A program made the position numbers and the translations under genes. This document shows positions 1-9,418 of a stretch of 64,000 nt of DNA, one piece after another. Source of the stretch: an uncultured Lachnospiraceae bacterium (GTDB taxonomy: Bacteria; Bacillota; Clostridia; Lachnospirales; Lachnospiraceae). The notes below the pieces were generated by a model. That model saw only the letters and a list, made by a program, of their open reading frames with translations, did not search any database and was not told the DNA's origin. The number at the start of each line of letters is the position of its first letter. Position 1 is the stretch's first letter. Where the stretch lies: positions 48,961-112,960 of the forward strand of contig CAOKOL010000008.1 in NCBI GenBank assembly GCA_948470335.1, read 5' to 3'.

Positions 1-905
1 GCATTTCAAAAGCCACGCAGCAGAGAGTATTTGACGCGGCTAACGCCCTTGGATACAAGGTCAGCAAAAAAAATGTCCCCGCGCAAAATCAGTCCTTTCT
101 TATGCGGATCGTAATGCTTGTGGCCATCCGAAGCTCTCTTTCCCACTACGGCTCCTTTTTTGCCAGCTTACAGAATGCGCAGTACGATCTGGACTGTCCG
201 GTGGAGATCAGTATGCAGGCTTATTTTCCGGGAAAGCTGTCCGAATGCAATACGCTGAAAGGGGAATTTTGCGACGGGCTGATTATTTCAGGAATGAATC
301 AGGCAGATATTTCTTTTCTGGAACAGTTAGACACAGAGATTCCCATCATACTTTTCAACTGCGAATCCGATGAATTTCCTCAGGTGATCTGTGATGATTC
401 CCAGTCCTCCGCCAGCATTGTCAATCTTTTTGTATCCAGGGGACACAGCAATGTTTCTATGGTCACGCCCCTTATCGACGCAGGCGGCTTCAATCGTCAC
501 CTGCTTGGTTTTGCCAACGGCTGCGCCTCTAACAATGTAGAAACGGCAAGTGTATTTTTCTGTGAGTATTCACGCGAAGGAGGACAGCGCAGTGTGGATC
601 AGCTGATCCGCTGCGGCGCAACCGCGGTATATACCACCTCTTATCAGATCGCTCTCGGAATCCTTCAGGAGCTGCAGAGCAGAAAAATTGAGGTTCCTCA
701 GGAAATGGAAATTATTTCTATCAATCCGATTGACAGCCTGCCGGGAGACGGCGATTTGATTACGACCCTGGATATTCCGGTTAATGAAATGATTTCAACC
801 GCACTTTTGATGCTGATTGATTTGAAAAACAAAAAACAGATTGAACGCCGAAAGCTCTTTCCCATGAATTTAATATATCGGTCTACCTGCCCGAAGCGGG
901 ACTGA
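1..905 (+). CDS. LacI-family transcriptional regulator, 5' end missing
   Basis: The frame is open from the left edge (in phase from base 3) and stops at 903-905, so the gene starts outside the window. The first visible residues include SKATQQRVFDAANALGYKVS, the end of a LacI helix-turn-helix and hinge region. The rest is a periplasmic-binding-protein-like sensor domain of about 270 residues (for example VARGH-like 'FVSRGHSN' and 'EIISINPIDSL'). Such proteins repress sugar or metabolite genes and release DNA when an effector binds. No target operon is visible here, so the effector is unknown. An ATG at base 102 lies inside the gene and is not the true start. Confidence 0.9.
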   Translation, partial: ISKATQQRVFDAANALGYKVSKKNVPAQNQSFLMRIVMLVAIRSSLSHYGSFFASLQNAQYDLDCPVEISMQAYFPGKLSECNTLKGEFCDGLIISGMNQADISFLEQLDTEIPIILFNCESDEFPQVICDDSQSSASIVNLFVSRGHSNVSMVTPLIDAGGFNRHLLGFANGCASNNVETASVFFCEYSREGGQRSVDQLIRCGATAVYTTSYQIALGILQELQSRKIEVPQEMEIISINPIDSLPGDGDLITTLDIPVNEMISTALLMLIDLKNKKQIERRKLFPMNLIYRSTCPKRD

Positions 906-926
906 ACAGAATATTGGAGGATAACA

Positions 927-951
927 AAAAGAGGGCCTGCAACCCTCTTTT
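927..951. terminator. bidirectional terminator between lacI-type gene and sensor kinase
   Basis: AAAAGAGGG and CCCTCTTTT form a perfect 9-bp hairpin with a 7-base loop, with A and T runs on its two sides. It lies between two convergent genes and can serve both strands. Confidence 0.75.
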
Positions 952-969
952 GAACATGATCTATCCCCC

Positions 970-3345
970 TTATTCATTGGCCCTCCATTTCAGTATCACC
1001 TTAAACAAATCCCCGTCCAGCACCACGTCAAAGGTTCCTCCCTGAATCGTGGTAAAGCTTTTCGCGATAGCCAGGCCAAGCCCGGACCCTTCCGTATTCC
1101 GGGACTGATCGCCTCTGACGAACCGTTCGGTGATTTCCTCCGACTGGAAAGTCAGCTCCTGTTCGGAAGTATTTTTCAAAGTAATCCAGATCTCATTCTG
1201 AATTTTCTCTCCTGTGATAAAGGCTCTGGAACGGGGCATTCCGTATTTCAGAATATTGACCACCAGATTCTCAAAAATCCGGTACGTCTTGTCACAGTCC
1301 AGATAGGCCAGCAGCTTATCCGGGTGGAAGGAACAGCGGAATTCGATCTCCGAGTCTTTAATCCTGTCGTCCAGCTCAAACATCACCTGTTTGATCAGCG
1401 CCGTCAGATCCAGATTTACCGGGTTTAATACAATATTGTTGCTGCTGGCTTTGCTGATCACAAACAGATCCTCGATCAGCCGTTTCAGCCTCTGGGACTT
1501 CTGGTCCAGCGTCTCGATATATTCCCGGCGCTGTTCCTCGGTAATCCCCTCCTCTTTCAGCAGGTTGGTATAGGTGATAATGGAGGTCAGCGGCGTTTTC
1601 AGATCGTGGGACACGTTGGTAATCAATTCCGACCGCATCCGCTGGCTTTTGATTTCTTCCTCCACCGCCTTTTTAAAGCCGGTCTGAATCTCCAGCAGTT
1701 CTTCCTTTACCGAATTGAACACGCCCAGATCCTCCGGAAGCCTGATCTCCAGATTTCCGTCGGCCATCTCCTGAACCCCCAGCAGCAGGTCGCAGTAATC
1801 CTCCCGCACCCGCTCATATTTTCTTCTGAGCAGCAGAAACAGAACGATGGTATAGACAAATAATCCTGCCACGCCGGCCACCCACGCGCAGCAGAGGATG
1901 GTCAGCACCACGAAATTAATGCCCAGAAGGGTCAGAAGCTGCCGGTCAGCGGCGTCCTTTAAATCCACCGTCTTTAGCTGGCCCAAAAGCTGCCTGAACA
2001 CACCTTTGATCCGCATGCCCCATTTTAACAGAAAATGTCCGCAGTAAGAATATTCATTCAGGTAACAGGCCGGCCCCAGAATAAACAGCGGATGAACTGC
2101 CAGCGCCAGAACAAGGGCCGAACCGTAATAGAGAATCCACACACTGTAATTAAACAGATAATCTGCAAAAGTATTCACCGCAGACTGTCCCCTGCCCAGA
2201 AAAGTGGCAAACAGGGAATTGGTAGCCGTATAATAGCCCATGGAGGACAGCGGTCCATAGAGGAAAAACAGCGCCAGAACACCCGCTCCCACCAGCTCCA
2301 TGGGAATGCGCCGCTTTATGACAAACCGGGAACCGCCGTCCTCTTTCACCATAAAAGGCAGCCCGATGCCGATCAGTGCCACAAAGGCCAGCGCCAGCGT
2401 TAAAAAGCCGGTAAATCCTGCCTTGCCAAACCGGTATTCGGAAGAATATTTAAAATAATCCTCCGTCTCTTTGTCCATATAAAATTTATCCCTGGCCGAA
2501 GCGAAAATAATCACCACGTCCTCCGGCCCCCGGCCGATTAATTCGGAAGAACCTGTAAATTCTTCCATTTCTGCCAGGCTGAACAATCGGTTTCTGTCCT
2601 GAAATTCACTGATAAAGCGGTTCAGATACCGTTCCTCTATCCCTTTAAAAGAGGGAACCGAAAGATTGCCCACACTGTCATAGCGGAACACCGCATAAAA
2701 GGCATACTTGTTCTTTACTTCGTTGTTTCCGGGTTCCTCCAGCCGCTTTAAATCGCTGACCGCATTGCCCCGTCCTGTCCCCGCGCCGGAATAAATCTCA
2801 TATTCCAGCTCATACGCCGGAACCCATCTGCGCAGAAACGTCTGGAACGTTTCTCTGATCTTTTCGTCAAACTGGCTGGTGTAAATAAATTCCCACATAT
2901 CCGCATCTTCGGATTCGATGTATTCTCCGTCTTCTGAAAATTCGGCCCCGGATATCGCTTCCGTCTCCGTATTTTCCCACACTTCTCCAAGGGAGGCATC
3001 CGGACTCAGATCTGTTTCGGCGGCATCCGGCTTCGGCGCCGTCTCCGTCTCCTGTCTCTCCTCCTCCGTCGGCCGGGGGAAATAAAGCCGGGAAGGCGGC
3101 AGTTGTTCATTCTGATAAGAATTCACATAATCCCAGTACAGGCCGATGCTTCCCGCATACATCATGGCCAGAAAATTATCCATCTGCTTTTCCGATGCCT
3201 GCATCTGCAATTCATCCTGTTTTTTCAGCCTTGCATGCACCACGGGATAAAGAGACATGGTAATCACGGCCATTACGGTCAGAAACAGCCAGACCATGGC
3301 CACGTTTTTCAGATTGCTATTGCTTTTCAATTTTGTATCCAACAC
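970..3345 (-). CDS. membrane sensor histidine kinase
   Basis: A 791-residue kinase. One TM segment near the N-terminus (about 15-35) is followed by an extracellular region of about 280 residues with a low-complexity Glu/Thr-rich stretch, then several TM segments (about 310-505). A HisKA domain with the phospho-acceptor motif NVSHDLKTPL lies near residue 580, and the HATPase domain ends in a GSGLGLAIAK G2 box. The start is GTG at 3345, 5 bases after AAGGTGGT, and overlaps the end of the response-regulator gene by 29 bases, so the two are translationally coupled. This is the cognate kinase of the upstream OmpR-type regulator. The signal cannot be told from sequence. Confidence 0.9.
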   Translation of the reverse strand: MLDTKLKSNSNLKNVAMVWLFLTVMAVITMSLYPVVHARLKKQDELQMQASEKQMDNFLAMMYAGSIGLYWDYVNSYQNEQLPPSRLYFPRPTEEERQETETAPKPDAAETDLSPDASLGEVWENTETEAISGAEFSEDGEYIESEDADMWEFIYTSQFDEKIRETFQTFLRRWVPAYELEYEIYSGAGTGRGNAVSDLKRLEEPGNNEVKNKYAFYAVFRYDSVGNLSVPSFKGIEERYLNRFISEFQDRNRLFSLAEMEEFTGSSELIGRGPEDVVIIFASARDKFYMDKETEDYFKYSSEYRFGKAGFTGFLTLALAFVALIGIGLPFMVKEDGGSRFVIKRRIPMELVGAGVLALFFLYGPLSSMGYYTATNSLFATFLGRGQSAVNTFADYLFNYSVWILYYGSALVLALAVHPLFILGPACYLNEYSYCGHFLLKWGMRIKGVFRQLLGQLKTVDLKDAADRQLLTLLGINFVVLTILCCAWVAGVAGLFVYTIVLFLLLRRKYERVREDYCDLLLGVQEMADGNLEIRLPEDLGVFNSVKEELLEIQTGFKKAVEEEIKSQRMRSELITNVSHDLKTPLTSIITYTNLLKEEGITEEQRREYIETLDQKSQRLKRLIEDLFVISKASSNNIVLNPVNLDLTALIKQVMFELDDRIKDSEIEFRCSFHPDKLLAYLDCDKTYRIFENLVVNILKYGMPRSRAFITGEKIQNEIWITLKNTSEQELTFQSEEITERFVRGDQSRNTEGSGLGLAIAKSFTTIQGGTFDVVLDGDLFKVILKWRANE

Positions 3346-4018
3346 CCCACACCACCTTTAAATATTTCGGCTCTTTCGGGTTTACTTCAATTTTTTCCCG
3401 GATTTTTCTTACGTGAACCATAATGGTGTCCGTATTGACCGCCCGTTCGTTCCACACCCGCTCATAAATTTCGTCTGCGGAATAAACCCGTCCCGGATTT
3501 TTGATCAGCAGCGCCAGAATGCGGAATTCCAGCGGCGTCATCTTCACCTGCACGCCGTCCACAAATACCTGAACCGTGTCCTCATTCAGCTCCAGGCCGC
3601 CCACCGTATAGACATGGTCGGACTTTTCACTGCCCAGCACCGCCAGATATTTGGCATAGCGCCTTAGCTGAGAATTCACCCGTGCCACCAGCTCCATCGG
3701 CGCAAAGGGCTTCGTCACGTAGTCGTCGGCGCCGATGTTCAGGCCGGTTACTTTGTCGATTTCCTCTGATTTGGCCGTCAGCATAATCACCGGAAAATCA
3801 TAGTGTTCCCGCAGCTTCATCGTCATCGTAATCCCGTCCATCACCGGCATCATCACATCCACGATAGCCAGGTGTATCTCCTCTGTCTCAAGGATTTTCA
3901 GCCCTTCCAGGCCATTTCCGGCCTGAAATACCTGATACCCCTGATTCCTCATGTAAATGGCGATGCCCGCCCCGATTTCCCTGTCATCCTCCACGATCAA
4001 AATCCTGTACTGTTCCAT
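3317..4018 (-). CDS. OmpR-family response regulator
   Basis: Starting at the ATG at 4018 (preceded by AAGGAGAG) gives 233 residues. The receiver domain begins with RILIVEDDREIG, the phospho-acceptor Asp is in VDVMMPVMDG, and the conserved Lys is in DDYVTKPF. A winged-helix DNA-binding domain follows (VKMTPLEFRILALLIKNPG ... VHVRKIREKIE ... VWGVGYKIE). A longer frame to 4072 has no ribosome binding site. It is co-transcribed with the kinase gene that overlaps its end, forming a two-component system. Confidence 0.93.
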   Translation of the reverse strand: MEQYRILIVEDDREIGAGIAIYMRNQGYQVFQAGNGLEGLKILETEEIHLAIVDVMMPVMDGITMTMKLREHYDFPVIMLTAKSEEIDKVTGLNIGADDYVTKPFAPMELVARVNSQLRRYAKYLAVLGSEKSDHVYTVGGLELNEDTVQVFVDGVQVKMTPLEFRILALLIKNPGRVYSADEIYERVWNERAVNTDTIMVHVRKIREKIEVNPKEPKYLKVVWGVGYKIEKQ

Positions 4019-4151
4019 TTGGCTCTCCTTATGTTCCGGATATAGTATAAAAAAGACATATAAAATATTCATATATATTTTAACAGATAAAATGAAAAAG
4101 GTTTTCTAGTATTTTCTTAATATTTTCTAAACAGTTAATTGTACCTGATTT

Positions 4152-4403
4152 TTGCGTGTTGGCACTTCTGCGGCTGCACGCAGGGCATCGTATTTGGCAA
4201 AGGAATACTTTTCCCAAAAGCGTGCCGTGCAACGGATTATTTCCACCACAGGAAGATGTTTCAGCGCGCAGGAGATGATTGACCGGGAAAGAGTAAATCA
4301 AAAACGAAACGAAAAATATATAGAAGCGCTGCGGGCGAATGTAAGCAGACAGATCGGAATGAAGGGATATTTCCAAAGAGTGATAACGGGGATTTGTGGG
4401 TAA
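4152..4403 (+). pseudogene. possible small gene or gene remnant, function unknown
   Basis: A TTG-started frame of 83 codons (basic, rich in Arg/Lys, with 'RERVNQKRNEKYIEAL' in the middle) sits in the gap between the response regulator and the acetyltransferase. There is no convincing ribosome binding site and I recognise no domain. It may be the tail of a decayed gene or chance. The rest of the 4019-4475 gap is A+T-rich and holds nothing else I can support. Confidence 0.2.
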
Positions 4404-4475
4404 GAGAAGGTCAAAACTGGTAATGGAGAAAGTCTGCCTATATAGATCCCCAGGTTAAGTTACACTATCATAAAG

Positions 4476-4504
4476 TTGAAAAATTGTTGGAATTGTCGTA
4501 TAGT
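4476..4504 (+). promoter_or_regulatory. promoter for the GNAT gene
   Basis: TTGAAA (4476-4481), a 17-base spacer and TATAGT (4499-4504). The implied transcript starts near 4511. That rules out an upstream in-frame start at 4484 for the next gene. Confidence 0.65.
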
Positions 4505-4621
4505 TGTAATATGGGAACACAGACAATACCCCTCAGATCTCAATGTGACTCCGACATCTTGCAGCCCCTGATTTTACGAGATTCAAGGCATGCATACCAC
4601 ACTTTGGAGGACTTCTATCAT

Positions 4622-5527
4622 ATGAAAATACAGATTTTAAACCGCCTGAACGAAAAGCAATTAAAAAAGGTGCGTTCCTTGCTGAACGCCTGCCGGGATT
4701 ATGAACCGGTGACACTGACGCCGTCTCTGACGGCGGAGAGCTGTTTTGATGCGGATCTTCCCTGTTTTTACCTGCTTTATGAGAACAATGAGCTGGTCAG
4801 CTTTCTGTCCTTATTTCTCCCCGATCAGTATTACGGCGAAGCGATGGGCTTCACCCACCCTATGGCCCGGCAGAGAGGCTATTTCAAACATTTGTGGAAT
4901 GAAGCGTTGATGAAACTGGATGATTATATAGAAGATATGGAGCTTTTGTTTGTCACTGACGGAAACAGCGCCGACGCGCAGGCGGCGCTGGATGCCATGG
5001 AAGGGGAATATCAGTATTCGGAGTATATTCTGGAAAAGGACATGAAGTCAGAAGCAGACATGTCACAGGCAGCAGAAACAGTAAAAAAATCGCAGAGCAA
5101 TCCTGCCGGCTGTCAAACCGCCGCTTTAACGCTGCGGCCGGTTCAGCCCTCGGACCAGACTTTGAAGCAGTGTGCCGACATCCATGAAGCCATTTTCTGC
5201 GACGGCCGTTCCGCCTCGGAAAGTTTTATCAAAGAAATGTTCAGCACACCCCTGACCGACACCTACCTGGCATACGATCAGGAACAGCCGGTCGGCATCT
5301 TTCATCTGACGGAATGGGAATCCGGCACTTATCTGTCCGGTTTCGGCATCCTGCCCAGGCAGCAGGGCCGGGGACTGGGAACGGCACTGCTTCACGCCGT
5401 CTCTTCCTGCTTAAAACCGGGACATACCCTGCTGTCTCTCCAGGTCGGAAGCCTGAACGAAGCCGCTTTCGAACTGTATCAAAAGGAAGGATTCCGGGAG
5501 GTTTCTCACAGAGACTATTATTATTAA
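4622..5527 (+). CDS. GNAT acetyltransferase, two-domain
   Basis: 301 residues from the ATG at 4622, which follows a GGAGG at 4606-4610. The promoter just upstream places the transcript start inside any longer frame. The C-terminal half is a standard GNAT fold with the acetyl-CoA loop QGRGLGTALLHAV and an 'LQVGSLNEAAFELYQKEGF' ending typical of the family. The N-terminal half looks like a second, degenerate GNAT domain (MGFTHPMARQRGYFKHLW). The substrate is unknown. It is a single-gene unit with its own promoter and a terminator downstream. Confidence 0.85.
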   Translation: MKIQILNRLNEKQLKKVRSLLNACRDYEPVTLTPSLTAESCFDADLPCFYLLYENNELVSFLSLFLPDQYYGEAMGFTHPMARQRGYFKHLWNEALMKLDDYIEDMELLFVTDGNSADAQAALDAMEGEYQYSEYILEKDMKSEADMSQAAETVKKSQSNPAGCQTAALTLRPVQPSDQTLKQCADIHEAIFCDGRSASESFIKEMFSTPLTDTYLAYDQEQPVGIFHLTEWESGTYLSGFGILPRQQGRGLGTALLHAVSSCLKPGHTLLSLQVGSLNEAAFELYQKEGFREVSHRDYYY

Positions 5528-5663
5528 AACAATCCGGATCCGATGGAATTTATCCGGAATATGATGCGTATTTCAGGATTTGTGGAGGAACTCAAATATC
5601 ACTATAACTACAAAAAATAACCTGTCTGTCCCATAAACCTGCGTTTCCATAAGACAAAAACCG

Positions 5664-5697
5664 GGGCGGCTTATGCTTTGAACGTATAAGCCGTCCT
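5664..5697 (+). terminator. terminator after the GNAT gene
   Basis: GGGCGGCTTAT pairs with ATAAGCCGTCC (one G-U pair) around an 11-base loop, followed by a T-rich run (TCCTGTTTTCT). Confidence 0.65.
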
Positions 5698-5731
5698 CCT
5701 GTTTTCTCCTGTTTCATCTCAATTATTTACA

Positions 5732-5760
5732 TTGCAACTTTCCCGCATTTTTGCTAGAAT
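5732..5760 (+). promoter_or_regulatory. promoter for the corrinoid-activator operon
   Basis: TTGCAA (5732-5737), 17-base spacer, TAGAAT (5755-5760). The leader to the ATG at 5872 is about 105 bases. I see no riboswitch in it. Confidence 0.7.
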
Positions 5761-5871
5761 AGATGCAGATTGTTTTTTCATACATACACAGTCTGTGCAG
5801 CATGGCAAGAATGACTGCAAAATAAAATACAAAATAGTTGCGGAACTGCGGAACTAAATTAGGAGGTATTT

Positions 5872-7668
5872 ATGGGACAGTTTAAAGTACATTTCCTGCC
5901 TCAAGACGTAACCGTCACGGTGGATGAAGGAACCAGCCTGCTGGATGCCCAGATCAAGGCGCAGCTTCATCCCGATGCACCCTGCGGCGGAAAAGGCACC
6001 TGCGGCAAATGTCTGGTGAACATCCTTTCGGGAGGCCCTGCGGGCATTCAGAAAGCCTGCGTGACCGAGGTTCATGAGGACATGGAAGTAGAGCTGAAAG
6101 CGGAATCTTTAAAACACAGCATTCTGCTGGAAGGCGCTAAGAGAAACATCGTCATTGACCCGGCCATCAAGGGATATCATGTGGCGGTGGAAAAATGTCT
6201 GATCGGCGACAGCCGTTCCGACTGGGCAAGATTAAAAGAGGCGGTATCGCAGGCATCCGGCATCCCCGCGGAGGAGATTCCGGTTTCCCTGCCGGTGATC
6301 TCCGGCCTCTACGACTATCTGCTGGCCCACAATTTCGAGGCCGACGTCATCATGTGCGAAAATGAGATTATCGACCTGGCAGACGGCGAAAAGCCGCTGT
6401 ATGTTATGGCCTACGACATCGGCACCACCACGATCGTAGGCTATCTGCTGAACGCCCGCACAGGCAGGGAGCTGGCGGTCAGCAGCATGTTAAATCCCCA
6501 GTCCCAGTTTGGTGCGGACGTGATCCAAAGAAGCAACCATGCGCTGGCGGAAGGCGTGGAGGAGCTGAGTTCCTGCGTGAGAAAAGCACTGAACGATCTG
6601 GCCGCGCAGGCGGCTTTTCAGGCCGGCATCACCGCGGAAGAAATTTACATGATCACCGTGGTGGGAAACACCTGTATGCACCACCTGTTCGCCGGAATCA
6701 TGCCCGGAGCGCTGGTTCATTCTCCCTACAATCCCAGCGTCAGCGAGTCCATGATGCTGCCTGCCGCTCAGTACGGCATCAGGATTCATCCGCATGGGAA
6801 GATTATGCTGCTGCCCAATATCGCCGGCTTTGTAGGCGCCGATACCGTCGGCGTGCTGCTGGCCACCCAGTTTGACACACTGGAAGACCTGACTCTGGTC
6901 ATTGATATCGGAACCAACGGCGAGATGGTTCTGGGCAATAAGGACCATATGATCGCCTGTTCCACAGCCGCCGGCCCCGCTTTCGAGGGCGCGAAAATTC
7001 AGTGCGGCATGAGAGGGGCCGAAGGCGCCATCGACCATGTACATTTTGAAAACAATCAACTGGTTTACTCTACCATCGGAAACGCGAAGCCTGTGGGAAT
7101 CTGTGGTTCCGGCCTGATGGACATTATCGCGGAGCTGTTAAAGGCAGGCATTATCGCTTCCAGCGGCCGTCTGGAAAAACCGGAAGCGCTGACCGGCGAA
7201 ATCGGAAAAGCCAACGCCCACCGAATCGAAAAGATCGACAACTTCCTTTCCTTCGTCCTGGCGGATGAAAGGGAAAGCGGTACCGGAAAAAAGATTTTTT
7301 TGAGCCAGAAAGACATCCGGGAGGTGCAGTTAGCCAAAAGCGCCATGGCCGCCGGTATTCTCCTGATGTCCGACACGCTGAAAATCAGACAGGAAGATAT
7401 CAAAAAGATTATGATCGCCGGGGCGTTCGGCAACTATATGTCTCCTGACAGCGCCTGTGCCATCGGCCTTTTACCGCAGGAGCTGAGAGACCGGATCGAA
7501 CCCATCGGCAACGCGGCCGGCGAAGGCTCAAAAATTGCCGCTCTAAATAAGGAAGAATTCCACCACTGCGACCAGATGGCCCGGCAGACAGAATTCCTGG
7601 AGCTGGCGACCCATCCGGATTTCCAGGACTGCTATGTAGACGAACTGGAATTCCCGGAATACGAATAA
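5872..7668 (+). CDS. [2Fe-2S] and ASKHA-domain corrinoid-activation protein (RACE family)
   Basis: 598 residues, start ATG preceded by AGGAGG. The N-terminal ferredoxin-like domain has four cysteines spaced for a [2Fe-2S] cluster (C38, C44, C47 in PCGGKGTCGKC, and C63). A linker leads to an ASKHA ATPase-like domain (DUF4445) with YDIGTTTIVGYLL, VIDIGTNGEMVLG and GICGSGLMDI. Proteins of this architecture (RamA/RACE/AcsV type) use ATP to drive reduction of Co(II) corrinoid proteins of methyltransferase systems, including the corrinoid iron-sulfur protein of acetogens. It heads a rightward set with a DUF2284 protein and lplA, close to the methyl-branch operon. Its corrinoid partner is not in the window. 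Confidence 0.88.
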   Translation: MGQFKVHFLPQDVTVTVDEGTSLLDAQIKAQLHPDAPCGGKGTCGKCLVNILSGGPAGIQKACVTEVHEDMEVELKAESLKHSILLEGAKRNIVIDPAIKGYHVAVEKCLIGDSRSDWARLKEAVSQASGIPAEEIPVSLPVISGLYDYLLAHNFEADVIMCENEIIDLADGEKPLYVMAYDIGTTTIVGYLLNARTGRELAVSSMLNPQSQFGADVIQRSNHALAEGVEELSSCVRKALNDLAAQAAFQAGITAEEIYMITVVGNTCMHHLFAGIMPGALVHSPYNPSVSESMMLPAAQYGIRIHPHGKIMLLPNIAGFVGADTVGVLLATQFDTLEDLTLVIDIGTNGEMVLGNKDHMIACSTAAGPAFEGAKIQCGMRGAEGAIDHVHFENNQLVYSTIGNAKPVGICGSGLMDIIAELLKAGIIASSGRLEKPEALTGEIGKANAHRIEKIDNFLSFVLADERESGTGKKIFLSQKDIREVQLAKSAMAAGILLMSDTLKIRQEDIKKIMIAGAFGNYMSPDSACAIGLLPQELRDRIEPIGNAAGEGSKIAALNKEEFHHCDQMARQTEFLELATHPDFQDCYVDELEFPEYE

Positions 7669-7680
7669 GGAGAAAAAATA

Positions 7681-8220
7681 ATGGCAGATTTTAATGCTTT
7701 AAAAGAACTGGCCCTGTCCTGCGGATTTTCCCATGTGGGTGATCTTGACGCGGATACCATTGAGGTACGCCCCGAAGTGCGGGAATCCTGCGCGGCCAAC
7801 AAGTGCCAGGCCTACGACAAAAACTGGGCCTGTCCCCCCGCATGCGGAACGCTGGAGGAATGCGGCGAACGGATTCACAAATTCAAAAAAGGTCTGATTG
7901 TCCAGACCACCGGAGCACTGGAAGACTCCCTGGATTTTGAAACCATGATGGAAATCGCCGAGGAACACGGAAAACATATGGACGCATACTGCGACCAGAT
8001 CCGCAAGCAGTATCCCGACGCGCTGATCATCGGCGACGGCCAGTGCAAGCGGTGCAAAACCTGTACATATCCCGACGAGCCCTGCCGTTTCCCCGAGAAA
8101 ATGTCCTCCGCCATGGAAGCCCTTGGCATGGTGGTCAGCGACGTCTGCGCAAGAAACGATATTCCCTACTACTATGGGCCCGGTACGCTCACTTATGTAG
8201 GGTGTGTTTTGATCGAATAA
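7681..8220 (+). CDS. DUF2284 metal-binding protein
   Basis: 179 residues starting 12 bases after the activator stop, so co-transcribed. It is rich in cysteine, with clusters in ESCAANKCQAYDKNWACPPAC and CKRCKTCTYPDEPC that fit an Fe-S or other metal site. This is the pattern of the DUF2284 family, which has no firmly established function and often lies beside corrinoid or methyltransferase genes. The tight coupling to the corrinoid activator suggests a role in the same redox step, but that is inference. Confidence 0.85.
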   Translation: MADFNALKELALSCGFSHVGDLDADTIEVRPEVRESCAANKCQAYDKNWACPPACGTLEECGERIHKFKKGLIVQTTGALEDSLDFETMMEIAEEHGKHMDAYCDQIRKQYPDALIIGDGQCKRCKTCTYPDEPCRFPEKMSSAMEALGMVVSDVCARNDIPYYYGPGTLTYVGCVLIE

Positions 8221-8250
8221 AAACTGATAGGTAAATAACAGCACGGCAAT

Positions 8251-8284
8251 CCGGCAAGTGACGTTTGCAACCGCCTTTTGCCGG
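8251..8284 (+). other. intercistronic inverted repeat
   Basis: CCGGCAA (8251-8257) and TTGCCGG (8278-8284) can form a stem between the DUF2284 and lplA genes. No T-run follows directly, so this may be an mRNA stabiliser or a weak attenuator. Confidence 0.4.
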
Positions 8285-8359
8285 ACCCTTTACCCTGAGA
8301 CATCAAAAAACGCTTATGTCGGCTTTTCCGACGCCCATCATAAATAACAGGAGAAAAAA

Positions 8360-9355
8360 ATGATTCAGAAAATCAGCCAGGTAGTCAGCCCTGGATTTTA
8401 CCCGTATTATAACCTGGCATTGGAGAAATATCTGTTTGATCATGTGGATGACAATGAAATCATCCTCTATCTGTGGCAAAATGAACGGACCGTGGTCTGC
8501 GGCAGGAATCAGAACCTGTGGAAAGAATGCAATGTCACCCATCTGCTGGAGGACGGCGGTCATCCGGTACGGCGGCTCTCCGGCGGCGGCGCCGTATTCC
8601 ATGACAAAGGAAACCTGAATTTTACCTTTCTCGTAAAAAAGGACAACTATGACGTGGACCGCCAGCTACAGGTGATTATCCAGGCATGCAGAGATCTGGA
8701 CATTCATGTGGAAAAAACAGGAAGAAACGATATTACGGTGGACGGACGGAAATTTTCCGGCAATGCTTTCTATTCTTCAGGCGGACAAAAATACCACCAT
8801 GGAACCCTTCTGATCAGCGTGGATACGGGCAGCATGTCCGCCTATCTGAACGTGGACAGACAAAAGCTGGCCTCCAAAGGTGTCAGCTCCGTCCGCTCCC
8901 GTGTAGCCAACCTGACGGAGTTCCGGCCTGATCTGACCATCGACATAATGAAGGAAAAGATGATTGCGGCTTTTGAAACGGTCTATGGCCTGAAAGCCGC
9001 CCCCTATGACCTGGATGCGGCCACGGCTTCGGAAGAACTGCAAAAGACCCAGACATTTTTTGAATCCGATCAGTGGCTCTACGGCCGAAAAATCGATTTC
9101 AGCTACCAGATCAGCCGCCGCTTTGCCTGGGGCGATTTCGATCTGCGCCTGAATGTGGAACAGGGCAAAATCGCTGCGGCCGCCCTCTACTCCGATGCCA
9201 ATGACGAGGCCTTTATCCGTTCCATCGGCGATAAGCTGGAAGGAAATTCCTTCTCCTATGACACACTGGCCAGGCTGGTAGAGGAATGCTGCCGGACAGA
9301 AGAACATAGAGGGATGGCGGAAGATGTGAAGGAGCTTCTGCGGTCGGCGATATAA
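8360..9355 (+). CDS. lplA: lipoate-protein ligase A
   Basis: 331 residues, ATG preceded by CAGGAGA. It has the family hallmark RRLSGGGAVFHDKGNLNFTF and the lipoyl-adenylate lysine region NDITVDGRKFSGNA, with a C-terminal accessory domain. It activates free lipoate with ATP and attaches it to lysines of lipoyl domains. The obvious local substrate is the H-protein encoded by gcvH about 2 kb away, and lpdA, which reoxidises the lipoyl arm, is also close. It follows the DUF2284 gene by 139 bases with a hairpin between. Confidence 0.95.
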   Translation: MIQKISQVVSPGFYPYYNLALEKYLFDHVDDNEIILYLWQNERTVVCGRNQNLWKECNVTHLLEDGGHPVRRLSGGGAVFHDKGNLNFTFLVKKDNYDVDRQLQVIIQACRDLDIHVEKTGRNDITVDGRKFSGNAFYSSGGQKYHHGTLLISVDTGSMSAYLNVDRQKLASKGVSSVRSRVANLTEFRPDLTIDIMKEKMIAAFETVYGLKAAPYDLDAATASEELQKTQTFFESDQWLYGRKIDFSYQISRRFAWGDFDLRLNVEQGKIAAAALYSDANDEAFIRSIGDKLEGNSFSYDTLARLVEECCRTEEHRGMAEDVKELLRSAI

Positions 9356-9385
9356 CGCTTTTGCCAAGTCTTTAGAAAAATGACT

Positions 9386-9418
9386 ATAGAGGCCAGCCGC
9401 TCACACGACTGCCTCTAT
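9386..9418. terminator. bidirectional terminator between lplA and the AAA ATPase gene
   Basis: ATAGAGGC (9386-9393) pairs with GCCTCTAT (9411-9418), followed by TATTTTCT on the + strand. It overlaps the last codons and stop of the leftward ATPase gene. Confidence 0.55.

Noticed and set aside
4484..4621. Longer start for the double-GNAT protein at 4484
   Set aside because: A TTGAAA/TATAGT promoter overlaps this stretch, so it would not be on the transcript; the ATG at 4622 has its own GGAGG.
6490..7059. 189-codon frame opposite the corrinoid activator gene
   Set aside because: Shadow of the real gene; Gly/His/Gln-rich translation without any motif.
7699..8244. 181-codon frame antisense to the DUF2284 gene
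   Set aside because: Covers exactly the Cys-rich gene on the other strand and has no start signal.
8281..8345. CCCTGAGA next to hairpins, resembling a part of a TPP riboswitch
   Set aside because: The second conserved TPP block and the overall three-way shape are missing, and the next gene is lplA.
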